Positions 10,681 through 21,021 of a stretch of DNA of 64,000 bases are shown here, piece after piece; position 1 is the stretch's first letter, and each line of letters begins with the position of its first letter. The translations under genes were made by a program, and so were the position numbers. The notes below the pieces were generated by a model. The model did no database searches. It saw only the letters and a program-made list of their open reading frames with translations, and had not been told where the DNA came from. The DNA is taken from contig JAKCPI010001628.1 of assembly GCA_023213315.1 (NCBI GenBank), positions 62,001 to 126,000 of the forward strand, in the 5' to 3' direction. This DNA comes from Euborellia annulipes (taxonomy: Eukaryota > Arthropoda > Insecta > Dermaptera > Anisolabididae).

Positions 10681-11285
10681 CAAGGGCGGACACAAGGGGG
10701 GTGCGGTAAAGAGGGTAATTACCCCTCCCCCCCCGAGATTTGAAAAAAAATACCTTTTTTTCGCAAAAAAATTTATTTTTAATGTAAAATTTTAAAAATT
10801 AATACTAAAAAATTTGATTTGTATTTATTAGGGTCCGACCGAAACAAGATTTTCAACCGAAACCGAATATTCGGCCTCAACCTTAGTTTCGGCCGAAACC
10901 GTAACCGAAACCGAAATTTGTATTTCCTATAAAAAAAATTTATATTTTTTTTTTTGAAATTTTTCCCCTCCGTGAAAATCATTTTACCTTTTTTTAGGGA
11001 GACAAAAATTTTTTCTCCTTCAAGTGCAAATCATTTGACCTTTTTTTTTTTTAAGACTCAAGTTTCGGCTACTTTTTGGCCGAAACCGAGACTACGGCCG
11101 AAACCATGATTTTTGGCCGAAACTGGCCGAAACCGAATATTCGGTCGGTTCCTAGTATTTATATTCTGGCAAACAAGTACAGAATGCGCCTTTAAATTAC
11201 CGAAATTAAGAAAAAATAGTGTGCTGTGCGACGAAGCACACCAGATTACCCCCCCCCCCGAGAAACACCTCTGGATCCGCCCTTG
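10681..11285. mobile_element. hAT-like 605-bp element with perfect 8-bp duplication
   Basis: It starts CAAGGGCGGACACAAG and ends CTCTGGATCCGCCCTTG. The flanks are AGTAGGCC on both sides (10673-10680 and 11286-11293), the signature of hAT insertion. Inside are repeated CCGAAACC words (about 10840-11140) and, near the right end, an inverted family 1-like string (GTGTGCTGTGCGACGA, CACACCAGATTACC). No transposase frame, so non-autonomous. Confidence 0.85.
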
Positions 11286-11387
11286 AGTAGGCCTATACCT
11301 ACCAACTAGTAAAATTTAAAAATGAAATGAAGATGTGACATAAGGGCAGCCAAGGCGAAAATTAAAATAAAATTTTTTTTATTTTTT

Positions 11388-11427
11388 GTCGACGTTTCAA
11401 GTGCCGATCGCACTCTTCATCAGGACC
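11388..11427 (-). ncRNA. Hammerhead-ribozyme-like motif
   Basis: On the minus strand: GGTC, then core CTGATGA, stem-loop AGAGTGC-GATCG-GCACTT, GAAA, CGTC and GAC. Stem I is GTC/GAC (3 bp), stem II about 6 bp with one mismatch, and stem III only the self-complementary ACGT, as in the dimer-forming minimal hammerheads known from Penelope-like retroelements. Activity is an inference from core conservation. Confidence 0.5.
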
Positions 11428-11690
11428 TACGATCAGTCATTTATTGTAATAGATAGATAATTTACACAAGAGTTAACAAATTAAAAAACAGTAATTTAAT
11501 AACAAAAAAAAAAAAACTAATATTAAATATTCAAATATAAAAATAATACAGTACTAACGATATTAATTTTTACTTTAGTACGTGATTAGGGTGTATTCAC
11601 GCCTCCTCTGCGCTATCTCAATATCCCCTAATTTTCACTGGGTCTTCTACTCCCCCCCCCTCCCCCCCTAAAGTCACAAACGCCCTCAAG
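11428..11690. repeat. Dispersed repeat next to the hammerhead motif, second copy at 57721-57810
   Basis: ACGATATTAATTTTTACTTT, TGTATTCACGCC and GGGTCTTCTACT are shared in order with 57721-57810. The 11388 motif sits at its edge, so this is probably Penelope-like or retrozyme-like debris. Confidence 0.5.
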
Positions 11691-11913
11691 GGCACGTTAT
11701 CGCCCAAGTTGAGAATGTATCATTTTTTAGCATTTTGCTTATACAAAATTCGAACCCTTTATATCAAACAAAAACGACCAACGATAACTGACGTTATTTC
11801 TTTTAGTTGGATAATACAGTCTAAATATGCAAATATAGTAAAAAAAAAATCTAATTAATCATTCACTAGGAAATGCCAACACTTAAAAAAAAAAAAACAC
11901 TTCATTATATGCA

Positions 11914-13710
11914 TCAGAGTTGGGCACCAACTAAATGTTGATTAAAAATTTAGTTAAAGTAAACAAATCATATCAAGAATCTAGTATGCTCTATTTAGTT
12001 TGAGTAAAAATTTAGTTAAACTAAAAATAACAAATCAGATTTCTGATATGATTAAATTAATTTGAGTAAAAATTTAATCAAATTAAATTAATTTTAATCA
12101 GATAACTAAAACTAACTAAATTTTGATTAATATATATTTGTTAAGTATTTAATGATTTATTTTATAGTTTTTTGACCTAGTTTAGCAACTAGTGAGCCAA
12201 GGGCGGATCCAGAGTTGTTTCTCGGGGGGGGTAATCTGGTGTGACTCGTCGCACAGCACACAATTTTTTCTTAATTTCGGTAATTTAAAGGCGTATTCTC
12301 TTCTTGTTTGTCAGAATATAAATACAAATCAAATTTTTAAGTATTAATTTTTAAAATTTTACATTAAAAATACAATTTTTTTTCGAAAAAATTAATTTTT
12401 TTAATCTCGGGGGAGGGGAGGGGGAATTACCCCCTTTACCCCCTGTATCTGCCCTTGTAGTGAGCTGATTTTAAAAAATTTGGACCAACAATGCTTATAA
12501 ATTAAATAATAAACTTTACTAGGATGGATTTCTTTCTTATAACTAGAGCCCGGATTTTTATGCAGCAAAAACCGCTAAATATGCCATATAATATGCAGTA
12601 AAAGTATTAAAATATGATAATTCATTCTCGTTCTTTCTAAAATATAGTATACTAGTAAATATACTGTAAATCAAATATTATTAAATTAAATAAGCTAAGA
12701 TAGATAATGAATCAAAACACTATACACATTGTTCGATACAATTTATTGTGAATCAGTCCCCTCTCTATATGACATTCACTGGAGGCATCGGCGTTCATGT
12801 TTTCGAAACGAATATTTATCAAAAAAAAATACAATGACGAAAATGAAGGAGTAATTTATTTGCTAATCTCTCGTTGTACTATATAAGAAGACTTTTTAAA
12901 GTCGAAACGTAAACATATAGCGAGAGGAATTATAAAAAATAAGTTAGGATGAAAATTGTGCAAAAGAAATGTTTTAATTGACCATCAATTTCATCTTATA
13001 TGAATATTATCAACCACACTGCCCTAAATGATAGACATTGTATAACATACTAGTAAAGTTGATCTGCATAATATTTCAATGAAAAGTCTTAAATTCACTT
13101 CACTAGTTAGCTAGATGATAACTAATGTTATAAGAAAGAAATCCATCCGAGTAAAGTTTATTATTTAATTTATCAGCATTGTTGGTCCAAATTCCCCCCC
13201 CCCCTCCCCCGAGATTAAAAAAATTAATTTTTTCGAAAAAAAATTGTATTTTTAATGTAAAATTTTAAAAATTAATACTTAAAAATTTGATTTGTATTTA
13301 TATTCTGACAAACAAGAAGAGAATACGCCTTTAAATTACCGAAATTAAGAAAAAAATTGTGTGCTGTGCGACGAGTCACACCAGATTACCCCCCCCCCCC
13401 GAGAAACAACTCTAGATCCGCCCTTGGCTCACTAGTTGCTAAACTAGGTCAAAAAACTATAAAATAAATCATTAAATACTTAAGAAATATATATTAATCA
13501 AAATTTAGTTAGTTTTAGTTATCTGATTAAAATTAATTTAATTTGATTAAATTTTTACTCAAATTAATTTAATCATATCAGAAATCTGATTTGTTATTTT
13601 TAGTTTAACTAAATTTTTACTCAAACTAAATAGAGCATACTAGATTCTTGATATGATTTGTTTACTTTAACTAAATTTTTAATCAACATTTAGTTGGTGC
13701 CCAACTCTGA
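11914..13710. mobile_element. 1.8-kb foldback with ~600-bp arms
   Basis: TCAGAGTTGGGCACCAACTA at 11914 returns inverted at 13710. The arms extend to about 12545 and from about 13118, enclosing a 570-bp loop. Both arms carry the same hAT-like insertion (complete at 12198-12457; a copy truncated at one end at about 13193-13430), so the inverted duplication followed that insertion. The loop has a palindromic hammerhead-like scrap near 12885-12925. No coding capacity. Confidence 0.8.
12198..12457. mobile_element. hAT-like 260-bp element inside the foldback arm
   Basis: It starts CAAGGGCGGATCCAGAG and ends CTGTATCTGCCCTTG, flanked by identical 8-mers TAGTGAGC (12190-12197 and 12458-12465). It is a shorter relative of 10681-11285 and shares the CTGGTGTGACTCGTCGCACA string with family 1. 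The inverted counterpart in the right arm lacks one end. Confidence 0.85.
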
Positions 13711-14008
13711 TATGCATACAATGTTTGTATACAAATATGATCATTAATAATAAATAAATCATAATAAAAATATTTCAGTAAACATCCCACTAGAGAGTCG
13801 TAATAAATTATAATTATCAAATACTCCTACTACTGCTATATTAAATAATCGATTGCACGATGTTTTAACAAACCAATAAACATGTCGATTATTATTTGCG
13901 CGATTAGATTATTTGACCTTCAGGATATGTTACGTTGTTCTTGCTAGTGCATAAACAATCTGATAATACTAATGGTTTTTAAAAGTTATGATAATTACAA
14001 TCATCATG
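13711..14008. other. Intronic stretch without recognised element
   Basis: AT-rich, no repeats or ORFs that I can relate to anything. Confidence 0.4.
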
Positions 14009-14011
14009 TTA

Positions 14012-15022
14012 GGGTGCGTACACACCTGCGCTCTGCTCCGCTCGCGAGCAGTTCGCGGCTCGTGTTCGTTGCTCGTTCCATTTTCATTGAAATTATTCAT
14101 TTTGACGAACCTGCCGCGATCCAAAGAAAAGCCACGAACATTTTAATTAATTTGGAATTTTTATTATTAATTATTTATAATTATTAATCGCAAATAGATT
14201 GTGTTGCTGAGCGCGCCTAATTACTAATAAAAAACATTTAAACTAATTATTATTTGGTGTAGATAATAATGTCTCTGAGGCGAGATAGAGAAAACGCTCT
14301 TGCCGTTTCGGTTATGAGTGGTGCTTTTTTGCTAATGGCAAGTTTGTCAAAAAAGAAAAGAAGACAACGCAACGACGTTGGTGGTGTACTAATCTATTTA
14401 AAAAACAGAATGGTAGTGAAATTGTGATGGACTTGAGGCCGCAACAAATAAGCGGTCAATATAAGAATTTTACTCGAATGTCAGAGATTATTTGTCAAGT
14501 CTATTTAATATAAAAATAATAAATTTTAATATCAATTTATATTTTATATAATTTTTTTTTTATTAAACCCGATCCTTTGAAAATATTTGATTAATTCTTC
14601 ATTTATTGAAAACTGATATTAAAATTTACTTAAAAAATACTATATAAAATCATCATAGGCCTATATTTTAAGGAAATAATATACATATGATTAACCTCCC
14701 TGGTCTCTGAGGGACATAGAAGATGATAAATATTTAAAAAAATATTTAAATAATGATTTAGAGAAGACTTATAAAGGCTAAAAGTAGGTCTATTTTATAT
14801 TTTGCTCGCGAGCTGTTCGCGAGCCGCTCGCGGCACCGCAGCGCGCCGTCCAAATCTGAGCCGCGAACCATCAAAGGGTTTGTCGAAAAAGCCGACAAGA
14901 GATGGATCGCGGCGAGCAGCTCGCGAGCGACTCTCGAGCAGCTCGCGAGCATCTCAAAACCCGTACACATCTAACGAACATGGTGCTCGCGAGCGGAGCA
15001 GAGCGCAGGTGTGTACGCACCC
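14012..15022. mobile_element. PIF/Harbinger-like non-autonomous element
   Basis: The ends are GGGTGCGTACACACCTGCGC and the complement. TTA on both sides (14009-14011 and 15023-15025) is the 3-bp TWA-type duplication known for PIF/Harbinger. The ends are strikingly GC-rich and carry the palindrome GCTCGCGAGC five times, whereas the 600-bp middle is AT-rich. No transposase frame; frames across the GC-rich ends are low-complexity artefacts. A second copy begins at 63812 in the opposite orientation. Confidence 0.75.
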
Positions 15023-15267
15023 TTAAATGGAAAGGGGGATATGAAGGACAGATGTCACCAAAACAAACAATAATTTTTAAACTACACAGGGGGTGATTTT
15101 GTTGCCGGGGTATTAGAAGCTATTTCTGGGTATTTGCGTAGCGCTGATTCCAAAAATGCCATCAGTTTTGTCCCATCACGTCTAGTTTTTGAGCTATAGA
15201 GAAAATTTAATTTTTTATGGAAAATGGGCTCTAATTTTGAGATTTTTTTTTTTCTCTATATATTTCA

Positions 15268-15533
15268 TATATGGACCCTGTTATGCAATGGTGTGTCAAA
15301 GACCAAAAAAATTCAAAAATGAGTTAAGCACGGAATATTGTTTCAAATGCTTTAATTAATAGTATTTTTTATAAAATATGTCCTAAAAAAATTTATATTT
15401 AATGTTACTTGCACAATTGACAACAAAAATTAATAAGCTTATAATCCAATGAAAACAAAAAACTTGAATGTTGATTTTATCAAAACTCGATGTTTGGTCT
15501 TTGACACACCATTGCATAACAGGGTCCATATAG
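15268..15533 (+). mobile_element. 265-bp MITE, TATGGACCCTG family, copy A
   Basis: The inverted ends read TATGGACCCTGTTATGCAAT then GGTGTGTCAAAGACC. Two more copies lie at 52382-52643 (same orientation) and 56013-56277 (opposite). The interior AGTTAAGCACGGAATATTGT is shared by all three. Confidence 0.85.
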
Positions 15534-15642
15534 GGTAAGAGAAAGCAATATGCAGTTAGATGAATTACATATTAATAAAAAGTTTCAGTCCAATCGGAGG
15601 TGATTTAGAGGTGCGAAATAGGGCGAAAAGTATATTAAAATT

Positions 15643-15780
15643 TGGTGTGACTGGTCGCATAGCACGCAACTTTCTCTTACCCTTTGCCAAGAGAAAGTTG
15701 TGCACTGTGCTTGTCACCCCAGATTTTTTGTGTCGACATATATTTAGTTTCCAACAGTATCATACATTCGAATTTCAAGT
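15643..15780 (+). repeat. Family 1 fragment, hairpin end
   Basis: Hairpin from TTGGTGTGACTGGTCGCATA to GTCACCCCAGATTTT, then TGTCGACATATATTTAGTTT. Cut by the SINE-A tail that follows. Confidence 0.75.
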
Positions 15781-15862
15781 TTTTTTTTTTTTTTTAAACA
15801 TTCACACTTTTTTCTCATTCACACTCACACATTCACACAGTCTTTTCGACAACTCTGGCATG
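15776..15862 (-). mobile_element. SINE-A tail fragment
   Basis: Poly-T, then AACATTCACAC, CATTCACACAGTCTTTTCG: the reverse complement of the SINE-A 3' end. The tRNA-like head is missing. Confidence 0.65.
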
Positions 15863-16054
15863 GGCGTAACTAGAGGGTGCGGAGAGGGGCCTGCCCCCCA
15901 GAAGGCTCGTGCCCCCCCCCCCCTTCAAAAAAAAAGCTCCTTTCCTAGAAAAATTGAGAAAATATGGAGCTTTCCAGGCCTACCGGAAGATAGCTGGTCC
16001 CATGCCCCCCCCCCCCACCAGCGAGGATGGCTGGTCTAATTGCCCCCAGTACTT

Positions 16055-16370
16055 TTTGGATGATTTTGTTTAAAAGCTTCGTGTCACGTGCCAGGGGAGT
16101 GCCTAACTTAAATATAAAATTTCAACTTCCTAGCCCTTTTCTTTATTGAGATATTTTGTTAGATTAGTAGCACCTTAAAAAAATGTAGGTAATTTAAAAT
16201 TAGAAACGCTTGAGAGCACATTTTCTATTATAATTTAATTTTCGCTATAGCTCTAAAACTACGAAACTGATAACCAACTTAAATATAAAATTTCAACCTT
16301 CTAGCCCTTTTCCTTATTGAGATATTTTGCTCACAGACACACAGACAGACCATGCCAGAAAAAAAGACTT
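16055..16370 (+). repeat. Family 1 middle fragments
   Basis: Two partial runs of the family middle (GATTTTGTTTAAAAGCTTCG, AACTTAAATATAAAATTTCA at about 16108 and again at about 16278, CACAGACAGACCATG) lie in tandem in the same orientation. Confidence 0.65.
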
Positions 16371-16795
16371 TTTTGGTTTCATGTTGTTTTTGTTTTATGT
16401 TCTCCATTTTTGGAATCTACCCAAATACCCCGAAATACCCCGGCAACAAAAAAAAGTCTTTTTGTCCTGTGTTATCGTTAAATATTTTTAAAATTTTAAT
16501 TTAAACAAGACTTTTTTTTTACTCTTGTTTGTAAAGACTTTTTATTTCAATTTTCCTTTGACTTGGGCAAAGAGATTAGTAGAAGATGACTTTTAATCAA
16601 ATAAACAACATCAGTGGCTTATTTACTAATTTTCCCAAAGAGGGTGGAGAAGGCTTAGATAGAAGAGCGAATTTATATCCCCCTTGCTTAAGATGAGCAA
16701 GAGAGAGTTCCTTCTTGACCCTTGAGATTATTGAGGTCTTAAGAAATTTATTCTCTATCTCCTCTCCCGTTCTTTCTTCTCTTACAATGAAAAAA

Positions 16796-17030
16796 AATCC
16801 GGTGTGATTGCTCGCACAACTGTGCTTGCCCCACCAGATTTTAATGTCGACATATATTTAGTTTCCGATAGTACGGTACATTAAAAGTCATAATGTAAAA
16901 AAAAAATACTTATACATTGGGAAACATTTCTCCTATCTTTCCTATAAACTTCAAGAGTATAGTGTACATCAAACAATTTTTTGGGCTAAATGAGAATATA
17001 CATTTAAGGGGCTTCAGAAGATCATATTGA
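16796..17030 (+). repeat. Family 1 fragment
   Basis: ATCCGGTGTGATTGCTCGCA, a shortened hairpin, then GTCGACATATATTTAGTTTC, GATAGTACGGTACATT and GAGAATATACATTTAAGG. The 3' half is absent. Confidence 0.7.
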
Positions 17031-17339
17031 ATCTATAGTCCGAAACTAATGAGGAATGTTAGTGTATTTTTTTAATGCGTTTTTTTAAATGATTTAAATT
17101 TGTGAGCTTTTTACACAATAGATTATGAAAATTTAATTTTTTTAAATCTAATAATGTAAAAATCATTAATATCCAAACATGTAATAATTAAATGAAATGG
17201 TGACTAACAAGCAAGTAAATTATTATACGGTCAAATATTTCAGCACTCTTGCAAAAGATGGCAGGCTAGTCTAACAGCCGGCATTATCAGATCACTTATA
17301 AACCTATATTTATATATTTTTATGCTCTTATAAATGAAT
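17031..17339. other. Intronic stretch without recognised element
   Basis: AT-rich; ends in the AAATGAAT target duplication of the next element. Confidence 0.4.
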
Positions 17340-17581
17340 CACTAGCGGTCCCAGGGGGGGGCCCAGAGGGGCCCGGGCCCCCCCCCCCCCCATTGGACCG
17401 ACAAAAATTCAAAAGTTTTATTTAATATTTTAAAACTAAACAAAAAATTATAAATTTGCCAGAATAGATAGCTAAAAACGCAGATTTTAGTGCCTAATTT
17501 TCAAAAATTTTTCCAAGCCCCCTAGACCTCCGGAAGTAGTCTGCCCGGATCTGGCCTCAATAAATCATGGTAACCCTAGGT

Positions 17582-18764
17582 ATGATTACACTGTGCTACA
17601 AAATGAAACTTTTTTCTGGCCCCGAGAAAATTCCTTCAGATTCTTAAGTAAAATGACCTCCTGAATCCAAATATGACCTTCGTTTACCCCCAGCACGTAT
17701 TTTCGGGGGGTAGCCCCCTACTTAGTTCCACCCCTTTTCGTTAATTATAGGGCCACGAAAAAAATTTGGAGGGATGAAAAGGAATATTTTAGCCTTAACA
17801 TTTCTTCAGAAGGTCTAGAGAAGTGAACAGTTAAAAAACATTAACATTTGGATCTAAGGGGGGATGCGGGGGAGGATTTTGTCCCTTAAAATGCAAAAAA
17901 ATCATTAAAAATGATCAATTTTTTCTGATTTTTCACAATTTTTTTCACTGATTTTCTACATATTCAGGCCGACAGACCCACCTCACCCTTCCTTAAACAT
18001 CCCTCAACTAAAAAAAAATATATAGGATAAAGCAGGTGTGGGGTGTGAGCGATTCCGAAGCCCTTGCAAGAAGAATTTTTTTCAAACTTTGACAAGAAAT
18101 AATTTCTACCCCTTTAGATAAAATATGGCAATATTGAAGGACTTAGAAGAATCCGTAAATATAACTTTAAATTTGTGGAGATCAGCCCAAAAAAAAAGTT
18201 ATAGGCTCATATTTGCCAATTTGGCAAACTGAGCTCTGAATCTTCCATCTTCTTGCAAGCGCTTCGGAATCGCTCACACCCCACCCGCCTTATCCTATAT
18301 ATTTTTTTTTAGTTGAGGGATATTTAAGGAAGGGTGAGGTGGGTCTGTCCGCTGGAATATGTAGAAAATCAGTGAAAAAATTGTGAAAAAATCGATCATT
18401 TGAAAATGATTTTGATGATTATTTTTAATGATTTTTTTGCATTTTAAGCGACAAAATCCTCCCCCCACATCCCCCCCCCCCCTTGGATCCAAATGTTAAT
18501 GTTTTTTAACTTTTCACTTCTCTAGACCTTCTGAAGAAATGTTAAGGCTAAAATATTCCTTTTCATCCCTCCAAATTTTTTTCGTGGCCCTATAATTAAC
18601 GAAAAGGGGTGGAAATAAGTAGAGGGCTCCCCCCCCCCCCCCCCGAAAACGGTACGTGGTGAAGGAAAACGGAGGTCATATTTGGATTCAGGAGATCATT
18701 TGACTTAAGAATCTGAAGGAATTTTCTCGGGGCTTTTTTCTTGTAGCACAGTGTTATTAATCAT
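17582..18764. repeat. 1.18-kb palindrome inside the hAT-like element
   Basis: ATGATTACACTGTGCTACAA at 17582 returns inverted at 18764. The arms are about 495 bp and highly similar (ATAGGGCCACGAAAAAAATT, GAGCGATTCCGAAGC), with a single-copy spacer of about 180 bp (about 18075-18250). Small indels and homopolymer changes separate the arms. Confidence 0.85.
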
Positions 18765-18982
18765 GATATTTCAGTAAACTTGGTAATTTTTTACAATTGA
18801 TCAATTTTTGACTTGCTCATGTTTTCGTGTATGTTAACGGTTACAGAAATATAGCTCTACATTGTTTAAGGGTTAAAAGGTGGCTATTAAAATTTTTTGA
18901 AGATGGCTACTATGCGAGAGTGACGTATCATTTTGATATTATTCAAATTAGACAATACAATTGTTTAAATGATTTTCGGACA

Positions 18983-19160
18983 ATTTTCTTTTTTTTTAAT
19001 TTCATTTAAGATCTTTTTCGGCATCGAAGGCCATTGATTTCAATTGGATTGGTAGCCGATCTAATTGAAATAAATTGTCGCATGAGACGGGATGCGAACC
19101 CGCGGTACAAATGGCCAGCACGCTACCTATTACACCAAGGCCCGAGGGCATCTTCGGTAC
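18983..19160 (-). mobile_element. SINE-B, near full length
   Basis: On the minus strand: a tRNA-like head with A box (CTTGGTGTAATAGG) and B box GGGTTCGCATCCC, then TCAATGGCCTTCGATGCCGA and an A-rich end. tRNA-derived, transcribed by RNA polymerase III if active. Target duplication not clear. Confidence 0.65.
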
Positions 19161-19356
19161 TCAATGACGAGCGAAATATGTTCTGACACGAGTCTTCAAA
19201 ATTGTACCGTTTTGTTTTAGCATATTATAAAATTTGTAAACGAATACAGTTCTTTATCAATGTTAATTTGAATCCGGAACTAAATAAATATCACCCCTAT
19301 TACCCACTACTCTTCTGGTGTGCGTCACTGCCTCTTCACCTTCTCTACATAAATTT

Positions 19357-19453
19357 TGGACCATTGGCTAACAATCCCGGTGAAATAAATAGAGACAGGG
19401 TTTAAATGGCTTTCGCTGCCGAAAAAAAGCTTAAATGAATTAAAAAAAAAAAA
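19357..19453 (+). mobile_element. SINE-B, 5'-truncated tail
   Basis: GAAATAAATAGAGACAGGG, AAATGGCTTTCGCTGCCGAA, CTTAAATGAATT and poly-A, the opposite orientation to the copy at 18983-19160. Confidence 0.6.
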
Positions 19454-19501
19454 ATTTGGGCCCCCCCTTGACCAAATCCTGGGACCGCCACTGAAATGAA
19501 T

Positions 19502-20026
19502 TATATAATATACGGTATAATAATATTTATAAATTATTTATTATTAAAATATCAACGAAAATTAAACATATACATGAGATTAAATATAGCCCTACCATCC
19601 TGCCATCTGATGGCAAATTTTCGTAAATTGTGTGGGCTTTTTGGCTAAATTTTTAAGACCCCTAAAACCCATCTTATCGACAAAAACATGCCTACAGCTT
19701 GCCTTCTGTAGAGCCTTAAAGGAGCTTCTAAAAAATAATTGATTTATAAATTTTAATCAAAATCATTAAAACAAATTTTAGGAAAATCGACAAAAACTGC
19801 AAAAGTACATCAGTAAAGTTACTAGGATTTTTTGCCTGATTTTGTTCAAAAGCTTATTTTAACGCCTCAGCGCCGCGCTGTGGCGTCTAGCTTAAATATA
19901 AAATTTCAACCTCGTAGATGATTTCCTTTTTACTTTATATTGAACACAGAGCATTTTGCGGACCGTTGTGACTGAAAAAAACAATTTTTAGATAGAGGGG
20001 AAGAATTCATTAGTCAAGAAAACGTC
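19502..20026 (+). other. Intronic stretch with a family 1 middle fragment
   Basis: Family 1 sequence at about 19720-19925 (TAAAAAATAATTGATTTATA, AAAAGTACATCAGTAAAGTT, AACTTAAAT-like words) lies in otherwise plain AT-rich DNA. Confidence 0.6.
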
Positions 20027-20286
20027 CAGTGGCGTCTTTTCAACTTTTTCTTGGGGGAGGGATCAAATATTTTTCTAGGGGGTGGGGGGGTAAACTTTTT
20101 TCTTAAAATTTACTTACAAATAGGTACTCAAATTTGGCCAAAATTTAATTAATTGTTTAATTTTGTACAGTTTATATACTCGTAGATATATTTTGAAATA
20201 TTTTATTTAAGAATAATATAAAATTTTAAAAAAATCAGAACCCTTGGGAGGGAGGTGCCCCATGCCCCACTCAAACGACGCCTCTG
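20027..20286. mobile_element. hAT-like fragment with CAGTGGCGTC ends
   Basis: It starts CAGTGGCGTCTTTTCAAC and ends CAAACGACGCCTCTG, with G-rich and C-rich tracts inside. Flanking 8-mers AAAACGTC and GAAACTCC match only partly, so the duplication is decayed or absent. Confidence 0.5.
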
Positions 20287-21021
20287 GAAACTCCCACCAT
20301 TATGATTGGTTGATTGGTATCGTGGTTGGGACATCCTTTAATCTTTAAATTATTATTAACGCTTCATTAATTATATTATAAACTCTCTAAAAACATTTAA
20401 CAAAAATGTCATGGAATTATTTACAAACATGTTTATTATTATCTAAAATTAAATCAGAGGTGAATTTATAATAAAAATGGTAAATAATAAATATCGGCCT
20501 ATTTCCACATATTATCACCGGCCCATTATCATCAGCGTGGTCGTTTAAAACTAAATACATATATCTGAAGGCGGGAATAAAAAATAATGTAATCTCTCGC
20601 TAATATTATTCCATTATGCGTGTGTGTACCTGTCGTGTTAGCGAACAGCCTTTGCAAACACTTCTCACCCACGCACTTTCTAAATTCATATATAAAATTA
20701 TTATCTTTAAAAAAAATAAAACTTTCCAGTAGCTTTATCACTTCATTATTATTCTATAAGATAAATCAAATTTTTTATCAAGTGATTTATATAAGGGTCT
20801 AGAAAAATGGGTTAACTTTGGGGTCGAATTTGAAATGCACAATTTGTGACTTTGATTTTAATTGTTTGTAAGGATTTTGATAGACATATAGAAACACTCA
20901 GATTTTTTTATATAAATATATTGTATGATATGGTATTAATATATAGCCCAAAAAATCTTAGCTTTAAGGTTGAAAAACTTCCAAGGGACTGACGTTTTTG
21001 ATATATTTTTTTTTTTATATT
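20287..21021. other. Intronic stretch without recognised element
   Basis: AT-rich. A somewhat GC-richer piece near 20510-20680 is apparently single-copy. No gene recognised. Confidence 0.4.

Larger units (their letters stand above)
15085..16471. mobile_element. Element with CACAGG ends, loaded with other insertions
   Basis: The left end has CACAGGGGGTG, TTTTGTTGCCGGGGTATT and GGGTATTTGCGTAG; the right end carries the same words inverted (CCCAAATACC, AATACCCCGGCAACAAAA, CCTGTG). No convincing target duplication, so the class is open. A MITE (15268-15533), a family 1 hairpin (15643-15775), a SINE-A tail (15776-15862) and family 1 pieces (16055-16370) lie inside. Confidence 0.6.
17340..19493. 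mobile_element. hAT-like 2.15-kb element with 8-bp duplication
   Basis: It starts CACTAGCGGTCCCAGG and ends CCTGGGACCGCCACTG, flanked by identical AAATGAAT 8-mers (17332-17339 and 19494-19501). G/C homopolymers next to the ends (GGGGGGGCCC) are typical of this group here. It holds a 1.18-kb palindrome (17582-18764) and two SINE-B copies. No transposase frame is present, so it must have moved with enzyme from elsewhere. Confidence 0.85.

Noticed and set aside
14758..15096. Arginine/serine-rich frames on both strands
   Set aside because: They are caused by the repeated GCTCGCGAGC palindromes at the end of the PIF-like element.
15560..16039. 159-codon open frame, the longest in the window
   Set aside because: It runs through a family 1 hairpin, a SINE-A tail and C-homopolymers. 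The protein is low-complexity and repeat-derived.
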